A stretch of DNA of 29,485 bases from Allomyces macrogynus ATCC 38327 (Eukaryota > Blastocladiomycota > Blastocladiomycetes > Blastocladiales > Blastocladiaceae), in NCBI GenBank assembly GCA_000151295.1, contig GG745340.1, positions 700,253 to 729,737 on the forward strand. The letters are read 5' to 3'. The notes under the pieces are model-generated. The model was given only the letters and a program-made list of their open reading frames with translations. It had not been told where the DNA came from and did not search any database. Shown one piece after another: positions 9,261 through 19,029 of the stretch (position 1 is the first letter of the stretch; each line of letters opens with the position of its first letter). Position numbers and translations under genes: made by a program.

Positions 9261-10645
9261 ATGGCCGTTCTCAATTCCTTCCGGGTCCTCGTGGCACTCC
9301 TCATCGCCGTCGCCGGTGCCGTTTCCCTGCTCTTGCCCCTCATCGACGCGTGTATCGTCGCCCGCGTCGTCGTCGTCGCTCGTCGCGACTGGTCCCTTTA
9401 CCCTCCATCCCACTGATCCGCGTACCCTTCACCGAATTCAGTGTATTTCAGCAGCAATGAGCCGACGGTCCAGCAGCGGCAGGCGATGAGCCGCCGAGCG
9501 CCGATTTCGGCGACCGCGTCGCCGTCGCCAATCATGTCGTGCACTAAGCAGAGCACGTTTGCCATGAGCTTTGTACGTGTTGTTTCCCCCGCGCGCCGCA
9601 CGCAGCGAGATCCCGGGCGTGGAACTGACGCGCGACGTCGACTTCCAGGACAATGGTATCTCGACGGTCAACACGCCGCCGGTGCTCGATGCGCTCAAGG
9701 CCGCGGGCGTCAAGGCTACGTTCCATGTGAGCACCGAGTGGGTCAACGTCAACGCGCTCGTCGATGCGCTGCTCGGGCGCATGATCAGTACGTTGGGATG
9801 ATGGCTGGTCCTTGACGTGCCCCAACCGCAACTGACTGTTCTCTTCCCGTGCCGCGCATCTAGCCGAAGGCCACACTGTCGGGTTCTCGTGGTTTGGTGC
9901 CGACCCGCTCACGCTCTCGGAGGCCGACCTGTCGGCGGGTCTGCTCGCGCAGGCGACCAAGGTGTTCAACGCGATTGGCAAGTACCCGCGGTTCGTGCGG
10001 TTCCCGTATGGGACGGCCAACGCGACGGTCGTGTCGATTGCGCGCGCCAACGACTTCCAGGTGACGAGCTTCACGCTCGATGTGGCCGACTACCACTACT
10101 GCAATGCGACCTCGGGCGTCACGGTCGATTCCGAGTCGACTGCCGTGGCCAACTTGCTCGCCGGGTACAAGGCCGCGGGCACGCCGCTGTCGGTGCTCTC
10201 GACGCACATGGACCTGTGCCCCGTGGCGGCGGCGCTGGCCAAGTCGATTACCACGGTCCAGGGGTACAACTACACGATGGTCAATATGGAGACGTGTCTC
10301 GGCGAGGCCGGGTACAAGTCGGGTACGTTCTCATCTCCCTTTCTCGCGTCGATGGGTCGAAACCGGATCTTATCGTGTCTGTTTACCTCGAACTTAGTTG
10401 CCGGCTCGGCCACGGCGGGCGCGACGACGTCAACGTCGGCGACCTCGACGGCCACGGCCACGGGCACGACGGTGATCAGCATGGACTTCAACGCCGGTGC
10501 GACCAAGACGACGACGAGCACGGCAGCGGCGACGACGCCCGCCAACAAGTCGGCCTTGCAGGGCGCCGGGGCTGCGACCGTGTCGCCCGCGTCGGGTGTC
10601 GCATTTGGCGCGCTCGTGCTGGCGCTCGTTGCCGCGCTCGCGTAA
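9261..10645 (+). CDS. Polysaccharide (chitin) deacetylase-like CE4 protein, secreted with GPI-type tail; probably catalytically impaired
   Basis: Proposed exons are 9261-9351, 9442-9572, 9610-9787, 9864-10322 and 10398-10645, giving 368 residues. Residues 1-30 form a signal peptide (LVALLIAVAGAVSLLLPL). The CE4 core is recognisable from LDALKAAGVKATFHVS, EGHTVGF, RFVRFPYGTANATV, DVADYHY and LSTHMDLC. The key residues have drifted. The usual TFDDGP is not visible: TFAMSF is followed by IPGVELTRDVDF. The two-histidine H(S/T)xxH motif is replaced by FSWFGA after EGHTVG. Only the arginine/proline-like RFPYG and the late His of LSTHMD remain. A Ser/Thr/Ala-rich stalk and a hydrophobic C-terminus (about the last 20 residues) suggest a GPI anchor and the cell wall or plasma membrane. 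The third exon boundary needs a 37-nt intron (9573-9609, GTACGT...AG) and is the least certain. The last intron (75 nt) is a multiple of three, so retention would not break frame. Confidence 0.75.
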
Positions 10646-11577
10646 GTACCGGACCGAAACTCGGACGATGAAGAAGCGGACGCGCACACGAGGAGATATA
10701 CCACACCCTTTGGATGGGAAGAGGGTCGACTTTGGTGGAGATGGGATGGTTGCCGGGTAAAACCGTTACTGGAAAACACTATAGCTTTGTAGTTTATCTT
10801 TCTTTGGTGTCGATTTCGTGCATGAGGGCAGGGCGCCCACGTCGGCGTCCACAAATCAAGAACGCCAAAAGACGTCGGGCTCACGCGCTGTCGACTTCGC
10901 AGCCAAAAGGCAACGCTGCCCCGGTTGACAACAGCACTTCCCTCGTCGGACCGGCCAGGAGCGGGGAAGGCAAACCGGGGCGAGCTTGTCGCGGCAGACG
11001 GCGGCAGACTGCCCTGGTTATCGCGCGACGCAAGCTGCACGAGACGTGCAAAAGACGTCAAAGGGTGGTCGCCGTGTCGACACGTGATCGCGTTAATCAC
11101 AATGATATTAGTGGGTGGCCCGGCCGCCAGAGGCCGCTAACGCTCTCTCGTCGTCCCCCACGCGCTGGCGCTGCTGCACCACCACTGTTTCCGTGCTGCT
11201 ACCCGCCGCAAACGTCGCCACTCCCCGCATTCCGCTCGGTTCCTGCTTCCGCTCCGCGCACGCGTGCTCTCCCCGCCCTGCTCCCCCGCCTTGCCTGCCC
11301 GTACCCCCTGCTGCCAGCCCTCGATAGACGCTGCCCTAGACGCTGCTGCCCGCGGCCGCAAACGCCCTGATCCGCCCCTTCCGCGCCCCCCTGACTTGCC
11401 GCTCTCGATCCGCACGCTCGTGCACGCGCACGCACTCGACGAAGCTGCCAGCACCGCGCGCGGCCCACCGACTCGCCACCGTTCCAACCCCCCTACTCTG
11501 CTCCGCGCGCCCACGCAACCTCCGATCACGCGCACCCCCCTTTCTGCCACCATCCCCCCTCGACTTGACGCTCGACC
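10646..11577. other. Intergenic region upstream of the histidine kinase
   Basis: About 930 bp. The distal half is of mixed composition. The proximal 400 bp (11180-11577) are strongly C-rich with few purines on the plus strand, as in a long 5' leader. Long open frames on both strands here are Arg/Pro/Ala-rich composition artefacts. No gene recognised. Confidence 0.5.
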
Positions 11578-14076
11578 ATGAAGCTCAAGGGACTCCTGTC
11601 GCGGTTGCCCACAGCGTCTTCCATCACGGGCCTGCACGGTCCGCGCGGCGCCGCCGGTGGTGGTACCCCCGCTGGGTCCGGATCGGTCGACGGCGGGTTT
11701 GTCGGGTTCGCGTCGACGCACACGCCCGCCAAGCCGTCGGGCCTCTCGGCGCATGTGCGCGCCACGTCGGCGTCGTCCGCGGCCGCGGCCAGCGTCGGGA
11801 CCGGGACGGATACCGACCCGGCCGTGCTCGACATGCTGCTCACGACGCTCTCGCACGAAGTGCGCACGGCGCTGACGAATATTGTCGGATCGGCCGATAT
11901 GTTGACGACGGCAAGCAACTTGCCACCGGAACTCAAGGAGCCCGTGGCCACGATCGTCTATTCGTCGCAGCATTTGCTGCGCGTGATTGATAACGTCCGA
12001 CTGCTCGGAAACCTCGACGAGGCCATGATTGAGGTTGCCGTTGCGCCGTTTTGCGTGTCGGATCTCGTCAAGCAGTTCACGGCCATGATTGAGCCGGTCG
12101 CGCAGTAAGTGTTCCTCTTCTCTTTGTTCGTTCGGCGTTTTCGGTCGGGACTGACCACGTGCTCCAACTTCGGTCCGTATTAGAGAACGCAACGTGCCCA
12201 TCCAAATCCGCGACGACATTGGCGCCAAATGGTTCCTGGGCGACGCGCGCGCCGTGGCCATTGTCATCGAGAACCTGGCCGAGATCATGGTGCGCAACGT
12301 ACCGCCCGACATGCCCGAGAACAGCACGTGCACGGTCGTTGCCGCGTTCCAAGTCGAGCCGGTCCCCGACTCGGCGACCAAGGCCATGCGACTCACGGTG
12401 CGGCTCGCGCACAACTACAGCAACACGCGCACGGCCGATCGCGCCAAGACCGTGCAGGAACTGGTCGAAGTCGGGTCGGCACTGCCGCACTCGCTCGAGC
12501 AAAAAAAGGGTATCTTGTCGACGGACCAGATTCAAATGGGCGTGGCCAAACGGCTCGCGCGGTTGTGCCATGGGTCGATCATGCCTTTTTCCGAGGCTGA
12601 CCCGCACGCGATCGTGCTCGAGGTCACGCTTGCGCCCGGTGCGCCGGACGCCGTGCGGAAACCTGTGATTGCGACCGCCGCGGGGGATATCATGACAGAC
12701 ACTTCGCCCAATTCGCCGTGCATGTCGCCCATGATCCACCGTGACGTACGTTCTTCTTTATCGCCCTGTCCTACGACTTCTCCACCAGTAACTCACCGCC
12801 CGCCGCACCATAGATGAAACCCTTCGCCCGCGCATTCGACGCGTCCATGAGCCCCGCCGCGAGCCGGCGCGGGTCGACGCTCCCTAGCAACGCCGTGGCA
12901 GCAGCGGCCGCCGCCAACCTGCGGCGCATGTCGGTGAGCACGACGACGACCGTCAGTTCGAGTTCCGAGGCAACGACTCCCGTTCCCCCGCGCGTACCGA
13001 CGGCCCCGGCCGTCCCCAGTGAGCCGGCGACGGTCATGTCGCCAACGGCACAGGCGGCGGCCGCGCCAGCGCCCGCGGGCGTGATCTCGTTCCTGCGCCG
13101 GAACTCGATCACACCGACGCCGGCCGCGGCACCGGCGGCGGTGCCGATGGTCTCGCCGGTGCTGGCGGCGGTCCAGGAGAAGATCCAGGCGCAGCAACAA
13201 CAGCAACAGCAGCAAGCGCAACAACAAGTGCAGGGGCAACAGCAGCAAGTGGTGCAGCATCAGCAAGGGGTGCAGCACACGCAGCTCCTGCAACAAGTAC
13301 AGGCGGCCGTGGCGCCCGCCGTCGCCGCCGCACCTCCCGCGCCCGTCGGCGAACTGTGGCTCTGCCCGCCGGACCACGAGCTCGTTCCACCCAAGTCATC
13401 CGCGGAACGCGCGCTGCTGGTTGTCGAGGACGACACGATCAACCAGCGCATCATCCGCGCCCTGCTCAAAAAACTCGGGTACAGCAACATCGTATTCGCG
13501 TCGGACGGCGCCGATGCGCTCTTCCACTACAACGACCTGCGCGAGCAGACAAAGTACTTTGACGTTATCTTGCTCGACCAGTCGTTGCCAACGCTCTCGG
13601 GCGACGACATGTGCCTGCGCATTCGCAAGCTCGACCGTACACAGGTGATAATTTCGTGCTCCGCCAATACCCAGTTGGTGCAGGACCCGGAGCTGTGCCG
13701 CGCGCTCGGGTATGACGAGGCCGTTTCGAAGCCGCTGTACTTGGACGCGTTGCGCGACGTGCTCGACCGGTGGATTGTCGCGGGCGACGCGCGCCGGTTG
13801 CGCCATATCAAGCGCCGGCTCAAGCGCGATGCGCTCGCGGCCGGGAAACTCGTGAACCCGTTCTCGTTCTCGGCGACGGCCGGGGCTGCGGGAGCGTCGC
13901 CTGACGCGGCCAAGATGGTCGGCGGCGGGGACTCTACGACGGGCTCGGGCGGACTGAAGCGCGCAGGTGGCGCGTTTGAGACTCCGCCAGTCGGGAGCGA
14001 GGCCGAGACAAGTGCGGCTGCTCAAGAGACGTTCTTGGACGCGCGCGACGGGCCTGAGCCGTCTGGCCGGTCGTGA
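11578..14076 (+). CDS. Hybrid histidine kinase/response regulator with degenerate ATPase domain
   Basis: Proposed exons are 11578-12104, 12184-12745 and 12814-14076 (introns GTAAGT...AG 79 nt and GTACGT...AG 68 nt), giving 783 residues. There is no transmembrane segment, so the protein is probably cytosolic. Residues about 80-150 form a HisKA dimerisation helix with phospho-acceptor His93 in LSHEVRTAL; the usual Pro after RT is Ala. Residues about 180-345 have the fold pattern of HATPase_c: LGDARAVAIVIENL, then MGVAKRLARLCHGSI. However, the second N-box Asn, the DxGxG box and the GxGLG lid are missing. A low-complexity linker follows, with poly-Gln at about 490-525. The receiver domain (about 565-690) is complete: acidic pair Asp569/Asp570, phospho-acceptor Asp618 in LLDQSLP, Ser646 in SCSAN and Lys669 in SKPL. 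The receiver should therefore accept phosphate, while autokinase activity is doubtful. Sensor input domains are absent. The basic tail after the receiver is unassigned. Confidence 0.86.
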
Positions 14077-14695
14077 TCTGGTTGGGTGCCGCTGTGCGCG
14101 CACGGTTGGGTGGTGGAGACTTGACGGATGGGAGGGGCCGCGACTGTATTTCCATTTACGATCTAGGTAGACACTCTGATGGCGGTTGTATCAGCGGCTT
14201 CTCTGCCTTCTACTCCCTGTGGCTCAGCAGTGTCACGACAAATTTAATTCGTGACCAACAGAACGAAATGGAAACAGAACGAACGTGACCGTGAGCCATA
14301 GCACATTGCAGGGTCAAAAATGGCCGTGTCGACCGAAACGAAAAGCACAACAACAGCAACCACCAAAGAAACAACAGCAAAGACTTCGACCTCATCCCCG
14401 ACCGCCCGTTGCCAGTCGGGACCCGCCCGTTGCTGGCACGTCGTAACTTTCGATCAGCATGGCACGACCCACTTCATCGACTTCTCGTGGCGCCCCATCA
14501 CTCATTTCTCCCATTTCAAACCGTAATCAGACATGCCGTCCGTGTCGCTGCCCCACGAACTCTCCACCCGCGGCGGCAGACGACGTGTTGAGAGTGCACG
14601 CGCATGTCCGTCAAGACCAGCGAGCCCACTCCCCTCCTCTTCAATTCAAACCACGTACCCCGTGCCTGCTCTCGCGTCGACCGGCCGGCGCCGTT
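14077..14695. other. Convergent intergenic region
   Basis: It lies between the stop codons of two convergent genes and so should hold both 3' untranslated regions. It includes an A-rich plus-strand stretch at 14335-14385 (AAAGCACAACAACAGC...). No convincing coding sequence or RNA gene seen. Confidence 0.5.
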
Positions 14696-16342
14696 CTAGT
14701 ACCCGAGCGTCTCCAAGACCCGCGGCACCGCGCGGACCGCGACCGTGTACTTCCCACCCGCGAGTGGGTACTGGTCCACATCTGCGAGCGGCCCGTACAC
14801 GAGTTCGTCCCACTCGTCCTGGTCCTCCTTTTCCCCGTTCTTCTTCACCTTCTTTCCTTCTTCGACGTGCAGGTGCATTTCGCGGTACCCGCCGCGGCCG
14901 CGCGCGTCCTCGTCGTCCTCCTCATCATCAATCCACCCGGGTGTCTTGACCACATGCAACGCCGGCGGCGTCTCCGACAACGCGCGCACGTAGTCGGACG
15001 ACGCGCGCGAGAAGTGGCCGCGCTGGTACGCGACCGCAATACCCGCAAGACTGCGGCCCGACGCTGTCGTGAGCGCAGCCAGCTGCACGTCCGGCGCAGC
15101 GTGCGCGTGCGCGTGCAGCAGGTCCAGGTGCGACGCGACTTCGGCCGCCTGCCGCGCGTCGACGGGCGGCCATTGCGCGAGGACCGTAGCGAGCCGTTCC
15201 CCGTGCGAGTCATCGTCCTCGACTTCGATCGCCGGGATGTGGTGGTGGTGGTGCTCTTCGCAGTCACAGTTGTCGTCAGAAGTCGCCGAGAGCGTACGGT
15301 CGGACATCAGCACGGGCGGACTGAACGGCGGCGAGGGGGGCGGCGTCAGCGACCGCGCGTTCGCGGCGGTGCCCGGGCGCGCGATCGGGAGCGCCGGGAC
15401 CGGCGGGAGCTCGTCGGCGCAGAGCGGGTCGGGCGAGACGCCAGGCAGGTGCAGCGCGGCACCCGTGACGAAATACGTGCTCTCGTAAATGAACTTCGAG
15501 GCCACGATGTTCACGAGGAGGTACATGAGCGACCCGAGCGGCAGTGGGTAGACGACTGGGTGCGGCACCTGCATGCGCCCCTGGTCGTCGCGGAGCAGCG
15601 ACGCCGTGGCTGCCGACGTCGTCGACGACCAGGTCGCGGACCGCGATAGCGGGACGGCTCCGGGCCGGCCGAGATCGGCGTCGTCCATGCCGAACCGGAC
15701 GGGGGACATGGACGACCGGCGCGACCGCGCTCCCGTTGTGAAGAGCGCCGACGTGGCCGCTTGCACGGGGCACGAGAGCACGTCGTCGGCGGCCGGCAAG
15801 TACGGCAGGTCCTCGGCGAGCAGGCCGTACCGGACAAGCACCTCGTGGTCGAGCATTTTCGCGTCGGGCGCCGTCAGTTCCGCCGGCCGCAGGTAGACAA
15901 TTTTCTTGATCCGGCCGGAGTCGACGTGCGGCGCGTACTGCGCGCGGCGCGCTCCCAAATCAATCGTCGTCAGCGGCGTCGCGGCGGGCGCCATATCGAC
16001 AAACCAGCTAATCGGCGCGCGCGTCGAATTGGGTTCGGCGAGGAACGCGTTCGCGAATCCTTTTGGGTCCGGCACGAGCGTTTCGATACTGCTGCCAATC
16101 GGGATCCCGAGCGCGCGCAGTTCCGTCAGCGTCGACCGGACCGCATCAAACTCGGACCCGCGCGGCGCGCCGCGGCCGGAAACGACTTGGTCGAGCATGT
16201 CGGCGTCCTCGCAGAGCACCGAAACTTGCAGCATGTCGAACCGCGCGACCTGCCGGTAGATTTCGACAATGGCCGAGGCGACGAGGCTCACGGTGCCGTG
16301 CGTGAGCGGGCCCACGGCAATGTGCGTTGGCGTGAGGAACAT
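14696..16342 (-). CDS. Unrecognised 548-residue protein
   Basis: A single open frame runs from an ATG at 16342 (MFLTPTHIAVGPLTHG) to TAG at 14696. A TATA-like AAATATAA lies about 135 bp upstream. The N-terminal about 220 residues alternate hydrophobic and charged stretches like a compact alpha/beta domain (VSLVASAIVEIYRQV, DMLQVSVLCEDADML, KKIVYLRPAELTAPD). A possible helix follows at YPLPLGSLMYLLVNIVASKF. Next comes a Pro-rich linker with a Cys/acidic/His cluster (CDCEEHHHHH followed by acidic residues). The C-terminal part is rich in acidic and basic runs (DDEEDDEDARG, EEGKKVKKNGEKEDQDEWDE). There is no signal peptide. I do not recognise a family. Codon-position GC bias and a long uninterrupted frame with structured regions support a real gene. 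The frame stays open upstream of the ATG, but with composition typical of leader. Confidence 0.75.
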   Translation of the reverse strand: MFLTPTHIAVGPLTHGTVSLVASAIVEIYRQVARFDMLQVSVLCEDADMLDQVVSGRGAPRGSEFDAVRSTLTELRALGIPIGSSIETLVPDPKGFANAFLAEPNSTRAPISWFVDMAPAATPLTTIDLGARRAQYAPHVDSGRIKKIVYLRPAELTAPDAKMLDHEVLVRYGLLAEDLPYLPAADDVLSCPVQAATSALFTTGARSRRSSMSPVRFGMDDADLGRPGAVPLSRSATWSSTTSAATASLLRDDQGRMQVPHPVVYPLPLGSLMYLLVNIVASKFIYESTYFVTGAALHLPGVSPDPLCADELPPVPALPIARPGTAANARSLTPPPSPPFSPPVLMSDRTLSATSDDNCDCEEHHHHHIPAIEVEDDDSHGERLATVLAQWPPVDARQAAEVASHLDLLHAHAHAAPDVQLAALTTASGRSLAGIAVAYQRGHFSRASSDYVRALSETPPALHVVKTPGWIDDEEDDEDARGRGGYREMHLHVEEGKKVKKNGEKEDQDEWDELVYGPLADVDQYPLAGGKYTVAVRAVPRVLETLGY

Positions 16343-17495
16343 GGTGCTGTTGTTGGTTGTTGGGTTGGGCAGGGGCTCGGGTGCTTTGGTGCTGGTGTTG
16401 TGGTGGGCCAGGGCACGCTGTTGGGTCTGTCGGCGTTCAAGGGGCCACACAGTGCGGGCTGTGGGCACCGGCCGCCTTATATTTGCGTTAAGGCCGCAGT
16501 GCCAACACGACGCGCGGCAGCGTCGGCAACAGAAGCACCCGCCGCGATTTCTGCACGCAAAAAGTGCCCGTCGACGAGCGAGCGAACGTGGAGAGGACCG
16601 AGGAATGGCACGGAAGGGGGGCACGCAGGACGCGGTGCCAGTTGGCGCGATGGGTCGGCGTTCGCGGCGGAGATCAGGGCCAGATGACGAGTCCCAGGGA
16701 CAAGGGGGCGCTGCTTGGTTGCAGGACAGGAGCGCGCGGCGGCCGTGGAAACGAGAGCCGATGCCCCGCGTGCAGGAACGGGCAGGGCGCGTTCGCTCGA
16801 GGGAGTTGGCGTGTGTTGCTGGATTGCGCTGTCGGTGCTGGTGCGCGCCGGGAGAGGGAAGAGAACAGAAGAGGACAGGCGGCAGGGGGCGCTGGACCTG
16901 GTCAATGAGTAGAAGGAACGCTTTCAACATTGAACTTGCTGCTGGTCAGGCCATGCCGATACGCGTGTTGCATGGTGGGGGCAGCCGTCACCCTTCTCCC
17001 TCCGCGTCCCCGACGGGCCGGGAAGCGCGCGCAGGCACCGCCGGCGGCGCGGGAGCCATCGTCGTCGCCATGCCGAGCCCTGGCAAGATCTTCGGGCTGT
17101 GGTTGCGCGAGCCGCGCCAGTCAGCCTTTCCTCAACCGGGTGGGCTCGCCCAGCTTGTGGCCAATGCTCCAGGTTGTCTTTTTGTCAACGCATGGCCCAC
17201 GGGATCCCCTCTGGGCGCAACGCGTTCACGTGGCACCTGCATCAGTGTGCAGTTGCAGGGTTCCAGACGCATTCCATGTTCCGCCCCAGCCTCGTCATCG
17301 AGTTTTCAGGGTTTGCTAGAACAGGCACTTGCTGCTAAATAACGAGCTTCATGACGAACGCAGAAATGATGACGCATGACGCATCAGTGCGACTTGATGG
17401 ATGTTCATTGCATTTACGATTGCATGTTGCGTAAAATACGCAAGTACGCAATATCATCCTTGGCTTTTATCCACGTCCCCCCTCATGATCGATCC
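16343..17495. other. Intergenic region between two minus-strand genes
   Basis: The part next to 16343 is the promoter and leader of the 548-residue gene. The rest has no recognised gene. Plus-strand frames (for example through 16930-17342) look like composition artefacts. The 17340-17480 part is notably AT-richer than its surroundings (CATTTACGATTGCATGTTGC...) and would be the 3' flank of the next minus-strand gene. Confidence 0.45.
16475..16484 (-). promoter_or_regulatory. TATA-like element of the 548-residue gene
   Basis: On the minus strand it reads AAATATAAGG, about 135 bp upstream of the ATG at 16342. It is an isolated AT island in GC-rich DNA. The distance matches that of the TATA box of the CE4 gene in this window. 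Confidence 0.4.
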
Positions 17496-18416
17496 TCATC
17501 CCGCCAGCGACGCGTGGGGCATGGCGCTCGCCAAAGCCGCGCTCCGCGCTTGGGCCTCGTCCCCCACCATGCCCGCAAGCGCCGCGCTGTACGCGGCCCA
17601 CACGGTCGTGGGGTACCGCCGGCAAAGAACGTGCACCAGCGGCCACGGCAGCGACGCAAGCCGTGGCGGCAGACCGCGCGCTCGCATCTCATTCAAATTC
17701 GGGCTCGGGACCACATCTAATAGGTACTCGGTCAACACGGCGACGAGAGCCTCGGATCGCGCCGCGTGTGGCACGACGAGCGCGAGCGCCACCACCTCGT
17801 CCTCCTCGGGCGTTACGGCCGGATCAACATCCAGCAGCGCGCGGAGGGCTGCAGCGTCGAGGCTCTGGACCGCGTCGAGCAGCAGCCGCGACGCGGCGGA
17901 CCGTGCGAGCGTCGTGGGCCGCAGTTGGTACTCGACCCAAGTTGGGTGCGTGTCAGCAGCGTCCATAAAACAATCTTGAGGGCGCGTGGGTTCGCCGCAA
18001 CTACTTCCAACGTCCACGCACGCCTGCACCAGCACGTCGGGGCCCGCAAAGAGACTGGACAGCTGCGCGAGAACGGCGCGCGGCAGGGCCACGTCGATCG
18101 AGTGTAGCGATTGCATCGCCCACTGCCACGTCGCGTGCGGCAACGTGCAGTTGCAAAGGAGCAACGCCAAGAAGACGATTATGGCGCGCTGTCGCGCGTC
18201 CCGCTGTGGCAGCGGGTTGGATACGCTTTGACCGTCCAGACCGCAGCGTTGCTCCCAGACGGCAAGGCATCGGGCAAGCTCGTCATGGACATCGGGGTCC
18301 AGCGGGAGATGGTGCACGAGCTGATCGAGCGCACTCTGCGCATGAGGCACGGGCGCGGTCCATGAGCGCAGATCGTCGTTGGCGACCCAAACGGCCGCGG
18401 CCCATGTTGCAATCAT
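17496..18416 (-). CDS. Unrecognised Leu/Ala-rich helical protein
   Basis: A single open frame of 306 residues runs from the ATG at 18416 (MIATWAAAVWVAND) to TGA at 17496. The frame is open for about 36 further codons upstream but contains no other ATG. The sequence is built of amphipathic, Leu-rich helices (QRAIIVFLALLLCNCTLP, SRLLLDAVQSLDAAALRALL, SEALVAVLTEYLLDVV, WPLVHVLCRRYPTTVW), as in alpha-solenoid or cullin/FANC-like helical-repeat proteins. I cannot match it to one family. There is no signal peptide and no clear membrane segment apart from the short hydrophobic helix near residue 100. A short intron inside cannot be excluded around 17930-18000, where the sequence is less helix-like. 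Confidence 0.6.
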   Translation of the reverse strand: MIATWAAAVWVANDDLRSWTAPVPHAQSALDQLVHHLPLDPDVHDELARCLAVWEQRCGLDGQSVSNPLPQRDARQRAIIVFLALLLCNCTLPHATWQWAMQSLHSIDVALPRAVLAQLSSLFAGPDVLVQACVDVGSSCGEPTRPQDCFMDAADTHPTWVEYQLRPTTLARSAASRLLLDAVQSLDAAALRALLDVDPAVTPEEDEVVALALVVPHAARSEALVAVLTEYLLDVVPSPNLNEMRARGLPPRLASLPWPLVHVLCRRYPTTVWAAYSAALAGMVGDEAQARSAALASAMPHASLAG

Positions 18417-18619
18417 TGCGGGGAGAGAAGGCACTGGGACGTGCTGAAGAATGATAGAGAACGGCCCGGCACTAGCGAGGCAAGGCGGCGCGCCACACAA
18501 CTGGGCACGGTCGGCGCTTGACAACCACTACTCACACACGTCTCTTTGTTGGTGCTTCATCTCCCATTCCTCCACGTCTCTGCCACGCTCGGTTGCCTGC
18601 GCACCAGGGAACTTACGAC

Positions 18620-18898
18620 AATGCGCAACTTTCGCACCGTGGCCCGCCATGCCGCTGCCGTGCGCGTTGGCCACGATCGCGCCGCGCGCAGACAAGACAA
18701 GACGAGCGAACACGGGACAAATACAGTATTCCACGCTCATCTGCTATCGTTCTCCCGCGTGGCAACGTCCTGACCCGTTCATCGCGACTCCCCACAGGCA
18801 CGCTGACGTGGATGTTGGCCGGGACCTTCTGCACGTATGTCGCCATCTACTGGTGGAGGGCGAGGCGTTCAGAGTCTACATCAGGAATGAGTGGGTAA
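18620..18898 (+). other. Possible exon(s) of a small single-pass membrane protein
   Basis: After a good acceptor (CGACTCCCCACAG, ending 18797) one frame reads TLTWMLAGTFCTYVAIYWWR followed by a basic tail and stop at 18896-18898. This looks like a short transmembrane segment with a positive flank. An upstream ATG at 18620 starts MRNFRTVARHAAAVRV, which resembles a basic mitochondrial presequence. However, every GT donor in that frame is in the wrong phase for the membrane exon. Either the two are unrelated or another exon or a sequence error intervenes. No family recognised. This is a candidate only. Confidence 0.2.
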
Positions 18899-19005
18899 CA
18901 AATGTAACAAGCCGATAGCAGTCTGTTGGATCTTCAACTCTCTCGGCTCGTGCAGAAGATCTTTCTCCACCGTGTCGTGACACGGAGATCAGCAAACATG
19001 TCTAA

Positions 19006-19029
19006 GGGGGGCAGGGGAGGGGGGGGGGG
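19006..19029 (+). repeat. G-rich tract, possible G-quadruplex
   Basis: Three long G runs (6, 4 and 12 G; the 12-G run can be split) are separated by CA and A. The tract meets the usual pattern for a quadruplex-forming sequence. It sits in the gene-poor region about 930 bp upstream of the RasGEF-like gene. Confidence 0.6.

Noticed and set aside
11137..12414. 425-codon minus-strand frame over the histidine kinase and its leader
   Set aside because: Composition artefact opposite the HisKA-coding exon; low-complexity Arg/Gly-rich translation.
16269..17342. 357-codon plus-strand frame upstream of the 548-residue gene
   Set aside because: Starts inside the antisense of a better-supported gene, is Arg/Gly-rich, and has no family signal.
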